From positions 168,818 to 232,817 of the forward strand of contig JAGRKV010000045.1 of NCBI GenBank assembly GCA_020442165.1: a stretch of 64,000 nucleotides of DNA, given 5' to 3'. The notes under the pieces were generated by a model, which saw nothing but the letters and a program-made list of their open reading frames with translations, ran no database searches and was not told the DNA's origin. The translations under genes and the position numbers were made by a program. This document shows, in pieces, positions 18,564-27,293 of this stretch; within the stretch, counting starts at the first letter, position 1, and every line of letters begins with the position of its first letter. Origin of the DNA: Hyphomicrobiaceae bacterium. GTDB taxonomy: Bacteria; Pseudomonadota; Alphaproteobacteria; Rhizobiales; Hyphomicrobiaceae.

Positions 18564-18973
18564 TTGATGATTTGGCGCGGAACGCCGGCCGCACAGGCTA
18601 ATCCGTCGCCTGCCGCTTAAAAGTTTCAAAAGCGGCATCGCAATGTGTGATTTGCCACGTATCGTGTGAGGCGTGCCATTTGCAAATTGAATTGGCTTGC
18701 GCATGACTCTCATCGCAATGCCACGCCGCCTTGTACGGCCATTTGCACTCATAGCATCGCGCTGCTTTCAGCCGTGCAAACATGACGCCTGATTGCACTC
18801 TTTGACACAGCGCGTGTCGCGTATTTTTCAAATGCTTGGAAATGGTAAATTTTATTGGTATTCGATTCTTTTTTGATGAGCATTTCAATCAACTCTTGTA
18901 TTGTCTGCGAGCTTGGCGGGGCTTGGGAGTGCCGCCGATGTGGCGTGAACCGTGTATTGAGTAGGGTGTTCAG
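18564..18973. other. Intergenic region before the giant deacetylase gene
   Basis: No gene is supported in these 410 bases. The sequence is AT-rich from about 18820 to 18900 and probably holds a separate promoter for the following gene, but no convincing named site was found. An AGGGTG sequence just before the ATG at 18974 is the likely ribosome binding site. Confidence 0.5.
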
Positions 18974-21900
18974 ATGTCATTTCAGTCAGCAGATCTCAAT
19001 CTCGTGATCTCCCATGTCCTGCGGTTACTCGACTGGAACTTCACCTCTGGAAAACTCGACGAACAACTGAGGTTTGTGTTCGGCCAGGACATCGACGTCT
19101 CCGGGGCGCGAACATTTCTTGAAGGTCTCGCCAACGGCACCACTCGGGTGCAAATCGAAATTGTCGATGGCTCTGCACTCAATGGTGCGCTCGGCGCATT
19201 CGCCGCCGAGACGAACACGATCTACCTGTCATCGGACTTGAAGACCCAGCTTGGCGCTTCGGACAGCGCGGCCAATGTGCTTCTGGAAGAACTCGGGCAT
19301 TATATCGATGCCAATTTCAACGCGTCCGATGCGAGCGGCGACGAAGGCGCCCTGTTCGCAGCGGTTGTTCAGGGCACGACTTTGAGCGATGGACTTGTCG
19401 CATCCTTGCGCGCGGAGGATGACCAGGGCAGCGTTGTGATTGGCGGTAAATCCCTCAGCGTCGAGTTTGCTCTCAACACCGGCGGCATCACGCTCGACGG
19501 CATGCTGAACGACTGGTCCGTGAATGACCGCGTCGATGGCGTTGCACCCGTAACCAGCTATGAAGTCTACGGCCAGGGCATCGGCAATAGCTATGTGTTC
19601 GCCATCCATGCACCGAATGGCGTCGTGATCGGACCGAACACCACAATATGGCTCAACACCGATCGCAATCCGACGACAGGCTTTGATATCTTTGCACCGG
19701 CCCCGCCCTACGACGGCGGCGCGGAGTACAACATCAACTTCGATGCGAACGGCGTGCCGCACCTCTATTCAGGCAGCGCAGGTGGAACGCTCCTGGAGGT
19801 TTCCACACCTATAGAGTATGCGATCTCCGCCGATGGCACCGTGCTAGAGTTGGCCATTGCAAAGGCCGATATCGGCAATCCCACGACCGCGATCGATATT
19901 GTCGCGGATGTCAACGACGGCGCCTTTCTCCCGGGTAACTTCAGCGGGCCACAGTACACAGTCTACGACCTCGCTGGACTGCCACAGCGGACCGACTTTT
20001 CGAAGAAGGTTGCGATCGTATATTCGGACTCGACCGCACAATGGTTCTTCGGCGATCCCAGTGTCTCTGGCCAGCTCCAGATCAATATGACCGCCTACTC
20101 CCAGCTCTTCATGATGGCACAGAACCAGGCCGGCATAGCCGGCGTGCCATTTGATGTCATCAGCGAATCCGACCTCACCGATCTCAGCAAACTCGTCAAT
20201 TACGACGCGATCGTATTTCCTTCGTTCCAATACGTCGATGCGGGACAAGTCGACACGATCGAGACCAATCTCAATCTCCTGGCGCGCTACTACGATACGA
20301 GCTTCATCACGTCTGGCAATTTCATGACCAACGACGTGGCGACTGGCGCGGCGCTACCCGATGCCTACGATCGCATGAAGGCATTGTTTGATCTACAGCT
20401 CAACGCATCTGGTTTTCCAGCTGATATCGATGTCAAGTCGGCGGGGACCGGGTTCGGTGGTGTGGGTGGATACACCGCGGGAGAAGCCATCCGATCATAC
20501 GATGGCACAGGCTTCCTGGCATTCACGGACGCAACACCTGCTGACACGCCGCTCGGCGTCATAGCCAATCAGACCATTGATAACGCGACTACGTATAACG
20601 CCATTGTCACGAGTGAAATCAACGGCGACCGCAACGTCCATTTTTCGACTGCCGCGCTCATGGGAGACAACAACCAGCTGTGGCAGGCGATACAGTGGGC
20701 GGTGAATGGCGACACGGGACCGACGGTTGGCCTGCAGCTAAGCCGCCAGTCCGCGATCTTTGCGTCGCGCAACGATATGGATCAATCGCAGTTCAGCTAC
20801 GATGTGAATCCAGGCGGTGGATTGCCGGGCATCTATGACCTGATGCTGCCGATCATCGAGCAGTGGAAAGAAGCCTATAACTTCGTCGGTTCATACTATA
20901 TCAACATCGGCGACAGACCGGCACAGGAGCAACAGACCAATTGGGCAGTTTCCGCGCCTTACTACGCGGCGCTGCTGGCGTTGGGCAATGAGATCGGCAG
21001 CCACTCCTACACCCATTTGATCGATCTCAACCCGGCTGAGAACACGAATATCCTTACCACTGGCACCGGACCGGGCACTTTCGACTACGAGTTCAACCAG
21101 TCGAACATCGAGATCAATGCGCAATTGAGCGCCTTTCTCGGCACCCCCTTCACTGTGACGGGCGCCGCTGTCCCAGGCGCTCCCGAGACGCTCGCCACAG
21201 CCGAGCAGATCATCCAGTACTATCAATATTTGTCGGGCGGCTATTCTGCCGTCGGCGCCGGCTATCCTGGCGCGTTTGGCTATTTGACACCAGCATACGA
21301 CGATCTGGGCAAGGTCTATCTGGCCCCCAACATGTCGTTTGATTTTACCTTGATCGGCTTCCAGAACCATACCGCCGAAGAAGCCCTTGCCATATGGCTG
21401 CAGGAGTTCGCTCAGCTGACCAGCAAGGTCGATGTGCCGGTCATTCTGTTTCCCTGGCACGACTATGGTGTCACCGGACTTGAGCCCGGCTACACGCTCG
21501 ATATGTTTACGGGCCTCATCTCAGCCGCAGATGCTGCAGGGTCAGAATTCGTCACTCTCGCGGATCTTGCGCAGCGCATAGTGTCTTTTGACCAATCTTC
21601 CGTCAGCTACAATGTCAACGGCAATACGATCGACGCTAGTGTTGTCTCGAACGATGCGGGTAGGTTCGCACTCGACCTAGATAACCTTGGCGCGCAGGTC
21701 ATCGCAAATGTTGCCGGGTGGTATGCCTATGACAACGACAGCGTGTTCACCCCCAGAAATGGCGGCAACTTCACGATCACGCTCGGCGGTAGCGCTGATG
21801 ACGTCACGCATATCATCACATTGCCTGATCGCAGCGAACTCGTTTCCCTCACGGGTGACGGCACCGACCTGACATTCGAGGTGGTGGGCGAAGGACTGGT

Positions 21901-23347
21901 GGTCATTGACCTCAAGAATGTGCCAAACATGTATGTCGGCGTGACAGGCGCTACTGTCGTGTCACAGGTAGGAGACATCCTCACACTCGATCTTGGCGCC
22001 ATCGGCACACACATCGTATCACTGGACATCAGCGTCCCGGTAAACATTACCGACCTCTACCCCTCCGCCATGCACGCCCAGCAGAGTTCCGTATACGGGA
22101 CCTATGGCGCCCCCAGCATTCTCGACAACGACACTTCGACTTTCAATCATACGTTCAATGGCTCGGACGAGTGGGTTGAGGTTAATTTTGGTGGCACCGC
22201 ATTCGGCGTTACCTCGATTGAGATCATCAACCGTCTCAATGCTGGTGCTCGGCTTGATGGAGCCACGGTCTCGTTGCTGGATGTAAATGGCAATGCGATT
22301 TACACGTTTGCGCCAATCGCGAGTGCCACGAACGGCGAAACCTTAACGTTTAGTCTGCCCCATGAAATGAGTGCCTACGGTGTCCGCGTCGATGGCGCCG
22401 ACGGGAATTATCTTCACATCGCCGAGCTTAATGTTTTCGGCAATGCGCCTGCGAACTATACCCCACCGGTCAATCTAACTGACCTCTATGGCAGCGTGAT
22501 GCATACCTTCCAGAGTTCTACCTACGGAGGCTATGGTTCTGCGAACATAATCGACAACGACGTTTTGACCTTTGATCACACGCTCAATGGAAATGACGAA
22601 TGGGTCGAACTCAACTTCGGTGGTACAGCCTTCAACATTATGTCGATTGATATCATCAATCGCTCGGCGGCTGGTGCGCGACTGGATGGTGCCACTGTGT
22701 CGTTGCTGGATGCGAATGGCAATGTGATTTACACATCGGCACCGATTGCGGGCGCCGAGAACGGTGAAACGTTCAATTTCAATTTCGGAACTTCGATAAG
22801 CGCCTATGGTGTCCGGATCGACGGCGCCGATGGGCAATACCTTCACATCGCGGAACTCGACCTATACGGCACTGCTCCTGCCAACTATGCACCGCCGGTC
22901 GTTTTGACGGATCTCTACGGCGGGTCGATGACCGCCTCGCAAAGTTCGACATATGGCACCTTCTCCGCCACCAATATTCTCGACAACGACAATTTGACGT
23001 TCAATCATACGCTCAACGGCAACGACGAATGGATCAAGCTCGACTTCGGTGGCACGTCCTATGAGGTCACCGCTATCGAAATTATCAATCGTCTCAATGC
23101 GGGCGCCCGGCTCGATGGCGCTACAGTTTCTCTGCTGGATGCAGGCGGCAACGTGATCTACACGTCTGCGCCAATTACAGGCGCTGACAATGGAGAGATA
23201 TTCAATTTCGTTCTCAACACACCCATCGTCGCAAGCAGCGTGCGTATCGATGGCGCTGATGGGCACTATCTCCACATCGCGGAGCTCAACGTCATTGGCT
23301 ATGATCCGCTGGCAGCCTTGGCGTCGACAGGAGACGTCCTGATCTAG
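18974..23347 (+). CDS. Giant secreted PelA-like polysaccharide deacetylase with discoidin-like repeats
   Basis: A 1457-residue protein with no Sec signal. Residues about 1-165 resemble an N-terminal module of large secreted proteins, with a degenerate metalloprotease-like VLLEELGHYID. Residues about 165-340 look like a beta-rich carbohydrate-binding module. From about 345 the protein follows PelA: a Rossmann-like part (VAIVYSDSTAQWFFG), then a CE4-type deacetylase with RNDMD (residue 598 on) and the HxxxH of SHSYTH (H677, H681), which supply Asp-His-His metal ligands. Three tandem repeats of about 143 residues end the protein. The extreme tail GDVLI (acidic residue plus hydrophobic residues) resembles type-I secretion signals. 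It probably acts outside the cell on the polymer made by the upstream genes. No type-I transporter is in this window. Confidence 0.82.
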   Translation: MSFQSADLNLVISHVLRLLDWNFTSGKLDEQLRFVFGQDIDVSGARTFLEGLANGTTRVQIEIVDGSALNGALGAFAAETNTIYLSSDLKTQLGASDSAANVLLEELGHYIDANFNASDASGDEGALFAAVVQGTTLSDGLVASLRAEDDQGSVVIGGKSLSVEFALNTGGITLDGMLNDWSVNDRVDGVAPVTSYEVYGQGIGNSYVFAIHAPNGVVIGPNTTIWLNTDRNPTTGFDIFAPAPPYDGGAEYNINFDANGVPHLYSGSAGGTLLEVSTPIEYAISADGTVLELAIAKADIGNPTTAIDIVADVNDGAFLPGNFSGPQYTVYDLAGLPQRTDFSKKVAIVYSDSTAQWFFGDPSVSGQLQINMTAYSQLFMMAQNQAGIAGVPFDVISESDLTDLSKLVNYDAIVFPSFQYVDAGQVDTIETNLNLLARYYDTSFITSGNFMTNDVATGAALPDAYDRMKALFDLQLNASGFPADIDVKSAGTGFGGVGGYTAGEAIRSYDGTGFLAFTDATPADTPLGVIANQTIDNATTYNAIVTSEINGDRNVHFSTAALMGDNNQLWQAIQWAVNGDTGPTVGLQLSRQSAIFASRNDMDQSQFSYDVNPGGGLPGIYDLMLPIIEQWKEAYNFVGSYYINIGDRPAQEQQTNWAVSAPYYAALLALGNEIGSHSYTHLIDLNPAENTNILTTGTGPGTFDYEFNQSNIEINAQLSAFLGTPFTVTGAAVPGAPETLATAEQIIQYYQYLSGGYSAVGAGYPGAFGYLTPAYDDLGKVYLAPNMSFDFTLIGFQNHTAEEALAIWLQEFAQLTSKVDVPVILFPWHDYGVTGLEPGYTLDMFTGLISAADAAGSEFVTLADLAQRIVSFDQSSVSYNVNGNTIDASVVSNDAGRFALDLDNLGAQVIANVAGWYAYDNDSVFTPRNGGNFTITLGGSADDVTHIITLPDRSELVSLTGDGTDLTFEVVGEGLVVIDLKNVPNMYVGVTGATVVSQVGDILTLDLGAIGTHIVSLDISVPVNITDLYPSAMHAQQSSVYGTYGAPSILDNDTSTFNHTFNGSDEWVEVNFGGTAFGVTSIEIINRLNAGARLDGATVSLLDVNGNAIYTFAPIASATNGETLTFSLPHEMSAYGVRVDGADGNYLHIAELNVFGNAPANYTPPVNLTDLYGSVMHTFQSSTYGGYGSANIIDNDVLTFDHTLNGNDEWVELNFGGTAFNIMSIDIINRSAAGARLDGATVSLLDANGNVIYTSAPIAGAENGETFNFNFGTSISAYGVRIDGADGQYLHIAELDLYGTAPANYAPPVVLTDLYGGSMTASQSSTYGTFSATNILDNDNLTFNHTLNGNDEWIKLDFGGTSYEVTAIEIINRLNAGARLDGATVSLLDAGGNVIYTSAPITGADNGEIFNFVLNTPIVASSVRIDGADGHYLHIAELNVIGYDPLAALASTGDVLI
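22040..23309 (+). repeat. Three tandem 143-residue discoidin-like repeats
   Basis: Copies begin near 22040, 22469 and 22898 (about 429 bases each). Each has the same landmarks: ITDLY or LTDLYG, SSTYG, DND, NGNDEW, NFGG, INR, GARLDGATVSLLD, and a closing DGADG-YLHIAEL. The pattern resembles F5/8 type C (discoidin) sugar-binding domains. The last two copies are more alike than the first. Confidence 0.85.
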
Positions 23348-23435
23348 AACTTTGACTTTTGCCGGGTTGTTAGGCTTTGGCGCGGCGTTGTGGCAAGCCC
23401 TGCTTATCAAAGTAGCAGCACCAGATCGCCCGCCT

Positions 23436-23455
23436 CAACCGGAGTGGTCCGGTTG
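23436..23455. terminator. Hairpin between convergent genes
   Basis: A perfect 8-base stem, CAACCGGA (23436-23443) with TCCGGTTG (23448-23455), has a GTGG loop. It lies in the 200-base gap between two converging genes and may serve both strands. No U tract is present. Confidence 0.4.
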
Positions 23456-23548
23456 CAAAGTTAGAGTTGATGGCGCGCGGATCGGACTTATGCGAGGCAA
23501 TTGCAACCTCCCACGCTAAATGGGCATTGCACATCACTTCCGTCCGCC

Positions 23549-24934
23549 TCAACGGGTCTGCGGCTTGTCCTCCAGGCCATACCGCTTTATCAGCCGATAG
23601 GTGTTGCGTTCGCTGACGCCCAGAACATTGGCGATGCGGCCGCGATGACCGTTGTGCTTCCATATGAGACGGGACAGGTAACTCGCCTTGATCTCGTCCA
23701 GGGTTGGATCGTGATCGAATCGCAGCTCACATTGGGCGGGGATACCGTCAGGTGCCGTGGGCTGCCTACTCGTGCACGGCAACGCAAGATCAGCCACGCC
23801 GATTTCGTTTCGTTCTCCCGAAACGAGGATTGCACGCTCCATGACATTGCGCAGTTCGCGAATATTGCCGGGCCAATCGAACGCGCAAAGCGCGTCGACG
23901 GCATCTGCCGTCAGGCACTTTTGATGCTGCCGCTGGAAGGTTCGTGAACTCAGGAAATGCTCCGCGAGTAGGGGGATATCCTCGCGTCGCTCACGCAGTG
24001 AGGGCACGCGCACCACCACCGTCGACAATCGGAAATACAGGTCGCGACGGAATCCGCCCTGCTCGCTGAACGACTTCAGGTCGCGGTTGGTCGCCGCCAC
24101 GAAGCGGGCATCGCTATCGAGGCTCTGCGTTCCACCCAGGCGGCGGAACTCTCCTGTCTCCAGGACCCTCAATAGCTTTGCCTGGAGCGAAGCGGGCAGC
24201 TCCCCGATCTCGTCGAGGAACACGGTGCCGCATTCGGCAACCTCGATGAGGCCCTGCTTGCGCCTATCGGCACCCGTGAATGCACCTTTCTCGTGGCCGA
24301 ACAGCTCGGATTCGAACAGGTTTTCCTGGATGGTACAGCAGTCGACCGGAACGAATGTATTTTGAGCGCGCGACGAAAGCTGATGGATGCTCTGAGCCAC
24401 CAGTTCCTTGCCGACACCGCTTTCACCCTCGATCAGCACAGTAGCGTCGCTTGGTGCCACCAGCTCTATCATCCGCACCATTTCCTGAAATGCGCGGCTG
24501 GCGCCAATCATGTTGCGGGAGAAGGATGGCGTGAGCTGGTTGCGGCAATACTCATAGCGCCGCCGCAATGACTCGGCCGAAAGCGTGCGCGTGACGGCCA
24601 ATTCCAACTCGGCGGGATTCACAGGCTTGGCCAGGTATTCAGCTGCTCCCGCGCGCATGACTTCAACCGCATGCTTGATCGAACCAAAGGCTGTCAGCAC
24701 AATCACAGGACACTGCGCGGACAGCTCTGGCAGGCATTGCAGACCATCGGCATCCGGCAGCCTGATGTCGAGGAGAGCCAAAGACGGATCAGCACCGATG
24801 AGCAATGCCTTCGCCTCGGCCCAGGAATGTGCGCTCGCTACGTTGTAGCCCATCGCCTTGAGCTGGTCGGCTATCAAACGCGACAGTGTGCGGTCGTCTT
24901 CAACCAGCAGGATTCTCTTGCGTCTCGTATTCAT
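23549..24934 (-). CDS. NtrC-family sigma-54-dependent response regulator
   Basis: A 461-residue activator with three domains. The receiver (residues 1-120) has RILLVEDD and the phospho-accepting Asp in LLDIRLPD. The AAA+ sigma-54 interaction domain has GESGVGKE (Walker A), GAFTGA (sigma-54 contact) and FLDEIGELP (Walker B). A Fis-type helix-turn-helix forms the C-terminus (GRIANVLGVSERNTYRLIK). The start was set at the ATG overlapping the kinase stop (ATGA); a longer frame gives a non-conserved Gly-rich extension. It should activate the sigma-54 promoter found at 35574-35589 at the head of the same gene run. Confidence 0.95.
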   Translation of the reverse strand: MNTRRKRILLVEDDRTLSRLIADQLKAMGYNVASAHSWAEAKALLIGADPSLALLDIRLPDADGLQCLPELSAQCPVIVLTAFGSIKHAVEVMRAGAAEYLAKPVNPAELELAVTRTLSAESLRRRYEYCRNQLTPSFSRNMIGASRAFQEMVRMIELVAPSDATVLIEGESGVGKELVAQSIHQLSSRAQNTFVPVDCCTIQENLFESELFGHEKGAFTGADRRKQGLIEVAECGTVFLDEIGELPASLQAKLLRVLETGEFRRLGGTQSLDSDARFVAATNRDLKSFSEQGGFRRDLYFRLSTVVVRVPSLRERREDIPLLAEHFLSSRTFQRQHQKCLTADAVDALCAFDWPGNIRELRNVMERAILVSGERNEIGVADLALPCTSRQPTAPDGIPAQCELRFDHDPTLDEIKASYLSRLIWKHNGHRGRIANVLGVSERNTYRLIKRYGLEDKPQTR

Positions 24935-26820
24935 GTTTCCTCGGTGTCCGCCTCCGCCCAAGGCAGCGTCACAATGAAGTTTGCACCATGACCGCTGGAA
25001 TTTTCAGCACGTATGCTGCCCCCATGCCTGCGGACGATTTCCCGGCAGATCGGCAGGCCAAGGCCGGTTCCATGAGCGCCGTCCGCTCGCCGGCTCCAGA
25101 ACGGCTGGAAGATGCGCTGCATGTCTTCAGGCGGGATTCCCGTGCCGGTATCGCGGAATTCTATCACCACCTGATCGTCAGCGACGTAACCCTTGATGGT
25201 CATGGTGCCGCCTGCGGGCATGGCATGGAAGGCATTCTGGACAATGTTGAAGACTAGCATCCGGATGTCACCGTCGGCGGCAATGACGCGCAACGATGGG
25301 CTCAGTTCCAGTTGCATGGCGATCTCAGCGTTCGAAGCCTCCGCATTGAGTAGCGAGACGACCTCGGGAATGACCTCATCGATGGCAACGAGTTCTGGCA
25401 GCTCGGACGCCGGGGCCGACAGCTTCAAGAGCCGCTCGGTGACCTGGATACAGCGATCGATCTCGGTCTCCATCACGTCGAGATGGTCGGAGAAATCATC
25501 TCGCATGTCATTGTTGGGCCGGTCGCGCACGGCCTGCAGCGTGAGGTGAATGGAAGAGAGCGGGTTGCGGATCTCGTGGGCAACACCAGCTGCCAGATGC
25601 CCGATCTCAGACAGCCTCTGCTCATGGGAATGCTGGATGTCGCCGCTCAGGTCGCGTATCGCCTCGACGACGCCTACGCGTTTCTGAGTTCCGGTGTGCA
25701 ACTCCAATGGCGCAGCGGAGACCTCAACCAGCACGTCTTGGCCGTCACGATTCTTGTGTGTATGCCGACAGGTCAGCGCGGCGCCGTTGCGCCCGATCTC
25801 ATAGAGTGGGCACGTCACCAGCGTCGGCGCACAGGGCTCGGTGCGCGCGTGGCTGGATGCATAACAGGGCCTACCGAGTATGACCTCCGGAGCCAATCCA
25901 ATCTGGCGCGAAAATGCCTTGTTGACCTTCAAAACACTGTAGTCCGGCGCGATGACGCGGACGCCGTCAGGCATGGCATCGATCATGGATTGCAGGAATG
26001 TTTCCCGCTCGGCCAGTTCGATCTGGTTGGCTTCCAACTTGCGGCTGGTGGTGCGGAATGTTCTGGCAAGTTCGGCCAGTTCATCGTCTCCTTGAGGCTC
26101 GTCAACGGCATCAAAATGCCCGTCCGCAAGCATTGAACTGGCCTTGCTCAATTCCTGCACCGGGCGAATAACCGAGCGGCGCAATGCGAGGCCGATGGCA
26201 CCGCTGCCCGCGAGCAATACCAATATGCCAGAGCCGGCGAGTAGCAGGCCCATCGTCAAGGCTTCGCGCCGTATTTCGCCTGCATCGTAGTCAACAACGA
26301 GAATGCCGTTTACCGGATGTTCGGACACCTTTCCGTGGCATTGGGTGCAGGGCTCGTGATTGGCCACCGACTTGACAGACCGCAGGACCTCGCCCGCCTC
26401 TGGATCAGATACGAACATGGCGGCGGAGGTGCCACCCTTGCGAACATCGCAACCCAGGCAGAACCCCTCGCTGTGCAGATCGAGCATGCGTCCAAGCTGC
26501 GTCTTGGGCGCCGAGAAGCGAACTTCACCTTCTGGGTTGAGGATCATCACTCCTCGAACATTCTTCTTCTCGCCCAGTTTGGCAACAATGCCCTGCAGGC
26601 CCGGTATGTCGCGCTTCAGCATCGCGTTCTCCAGCGCGACCTGGAGCATGGCGTTGATCTCGGACGATGTCGTTGCCCGCGCCGCAATGAGCCGCCCACG
26701 ATAGTAGCCGACGAACAGCACGAGAAAAGCGAGGGAAATTCCAGTCATCGTCGCGCCAAGGACAAAGTAGAGCTTGCGCGAAAGGCTGCGCTCGAACCAG
26801 TCTCGGATGCGTGCCATCAT
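24931..26820 (-). CDS. Sensor histidine kinase with periplasmic CxxCH (possible haem) motif
   Basis: A 629-residue membrane kinase. The first membrane segment is at residues 17-39, a periplasmic domain spans about 40-185, and the second membrane segment is at 188-212. A HAMP region, a PAS domain (about 265-385), HisKA (GVAHEIRNPLSS) and HATPase (NIVQNAFHAM, GTGLGLP) follow. The periplasmic domain has C158-T-Q-C161-H162, a haem c attachment motif, and a second C121-L-G-C124 pair not followed by His. The PAS part is Cys-rich (GRPCYASSH, EPCAP, TCPL). It probably senses redox state or an electron acceptor outside the membrane and passes phosphate to the coupled response regulator. Overlaps both neighbours by 4 bases. 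Confidence 0.9.
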   Translation of the reverse strand: MMARIRDWFERSLSRKLYFVLGATMTGISLAFLVLFVGYYRGRLIAARATTSSEINAMLQVALENAMLKRDIPGLQGIVAKLGEKKNVRGVMILNPEGEVRFSAPKTQLGRMLDLHSEGFCLGCDVRKGGTSAAMFVSDPEAGEVLRSVKSVANHEPCTQCHGKVSEHPVNGILVVDYDAGEIRREALTMGLLLAGSGILVLLAGSGAIGLALRRSVIRPVQELSKASSMLADGHFDAVDEPQGDDELAELARTFRTTSRKLEANQIELAERETFLQSMIDAMPDGVRVIAPDYSVLKVNKAFSRQIGLAPEVILGRPCYASSHARTEPCAPTLVTCPLYEIGRNGAALTCRHTHKNRDGQDVLVEVSAAPLELHTGTQKRVGVVEAIRDLSGDIQHSHEQRLSEIGHLAAGVAHEIRNPLSSIHLTLQAVRDRPNNDMRDDFSDHLDVMETEIDRCIQVTERLLKLSAPASELPELVAIDEVIPEVVSLLNAEASNAEIAMQLELSPSLRVIAADGDIRMLVFNIVQNAFHAMPAGGTMTIKGYVADDQVVIEFRDTGTGIPPEDMQRIFQPFWSRRADGAHGTGLGLPICREIVRRHGGSIRAENSSGHGANFIVTLPWAEADTEET

Positions 26821-27293
26821 CGCGAGGCAAGTCTCATCAGCAGTTTTTCTTCGGGAAGCACAGCCGGGTCGATCTCGACATGGCGAGGATTTGGCGAAGG
26901 CGCGTCACCGCAGTAGAGCGCCAGCGGGACGACGACGGCATGCCTGCTGGTAAACGATATGAGATCCGCCAGCCAGGCGCGGCGCACGTCCGTACCGCGC
27001 GTTGAAAGCAATCCCTCGACGTTATGAATAACAATTCCGGCACGGCCCATCGGGTTGGTGGCGACCTCGTTTATCCGTTCAAGAGGAACACCGCTGGCGC
27101 CAGCTCCAAGCGGAGCCATATATTCGGCCCGGAAGTCGACGAAAGCAAAATCGAGGCTATGCGCCAGAGCGCGGACGAGGTCGGGCCGGTATGTTCCCAG
27201 CGAGACGAGGAAGCTGCCTTGGCCGCCACAAGCCGATATTGCGAGGCCAACGGGCTCCATCCACGATGAGAGTGTTGCTGATCTTTCATTCAT
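26817..27293 (-). CDS. Conserved-context protein of unknown function
   Basis: A 158-residue soluble protein not recognised as a known family. The start is the ATG overlapping the polyferredoxin stop; its own stop overlaps the kinase start. A hydrophobic strand followed by acidic residue (GIVIHNVEGLL) and a later strand (HAVVVPLALYCGD) resemble the core of a P-loop-type alpha/beta fold, but there is no Walker A. Two Cys residues are present (SACGG and LYCGD). Its tight coupling between the Fe-S protein and the sensor kinase suggests a role in signalling or maturation for the molybdoenzyme system. Confidence 0.75.
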   Translation of the reverse strand: MNERSATLSSWMEPVGLAISACGGQGSFLVSLGTYRPDLVRALAHSLDFAFVDFRAEYMAPLGAGASGVPLERINEVATNPMGRAGIVIHNVEGLLSTRGTDVRRAWLADLISFTSRHAVVVPLALYCGDAPSPNPRHVEIDPAVLPEEKLLMRLASR

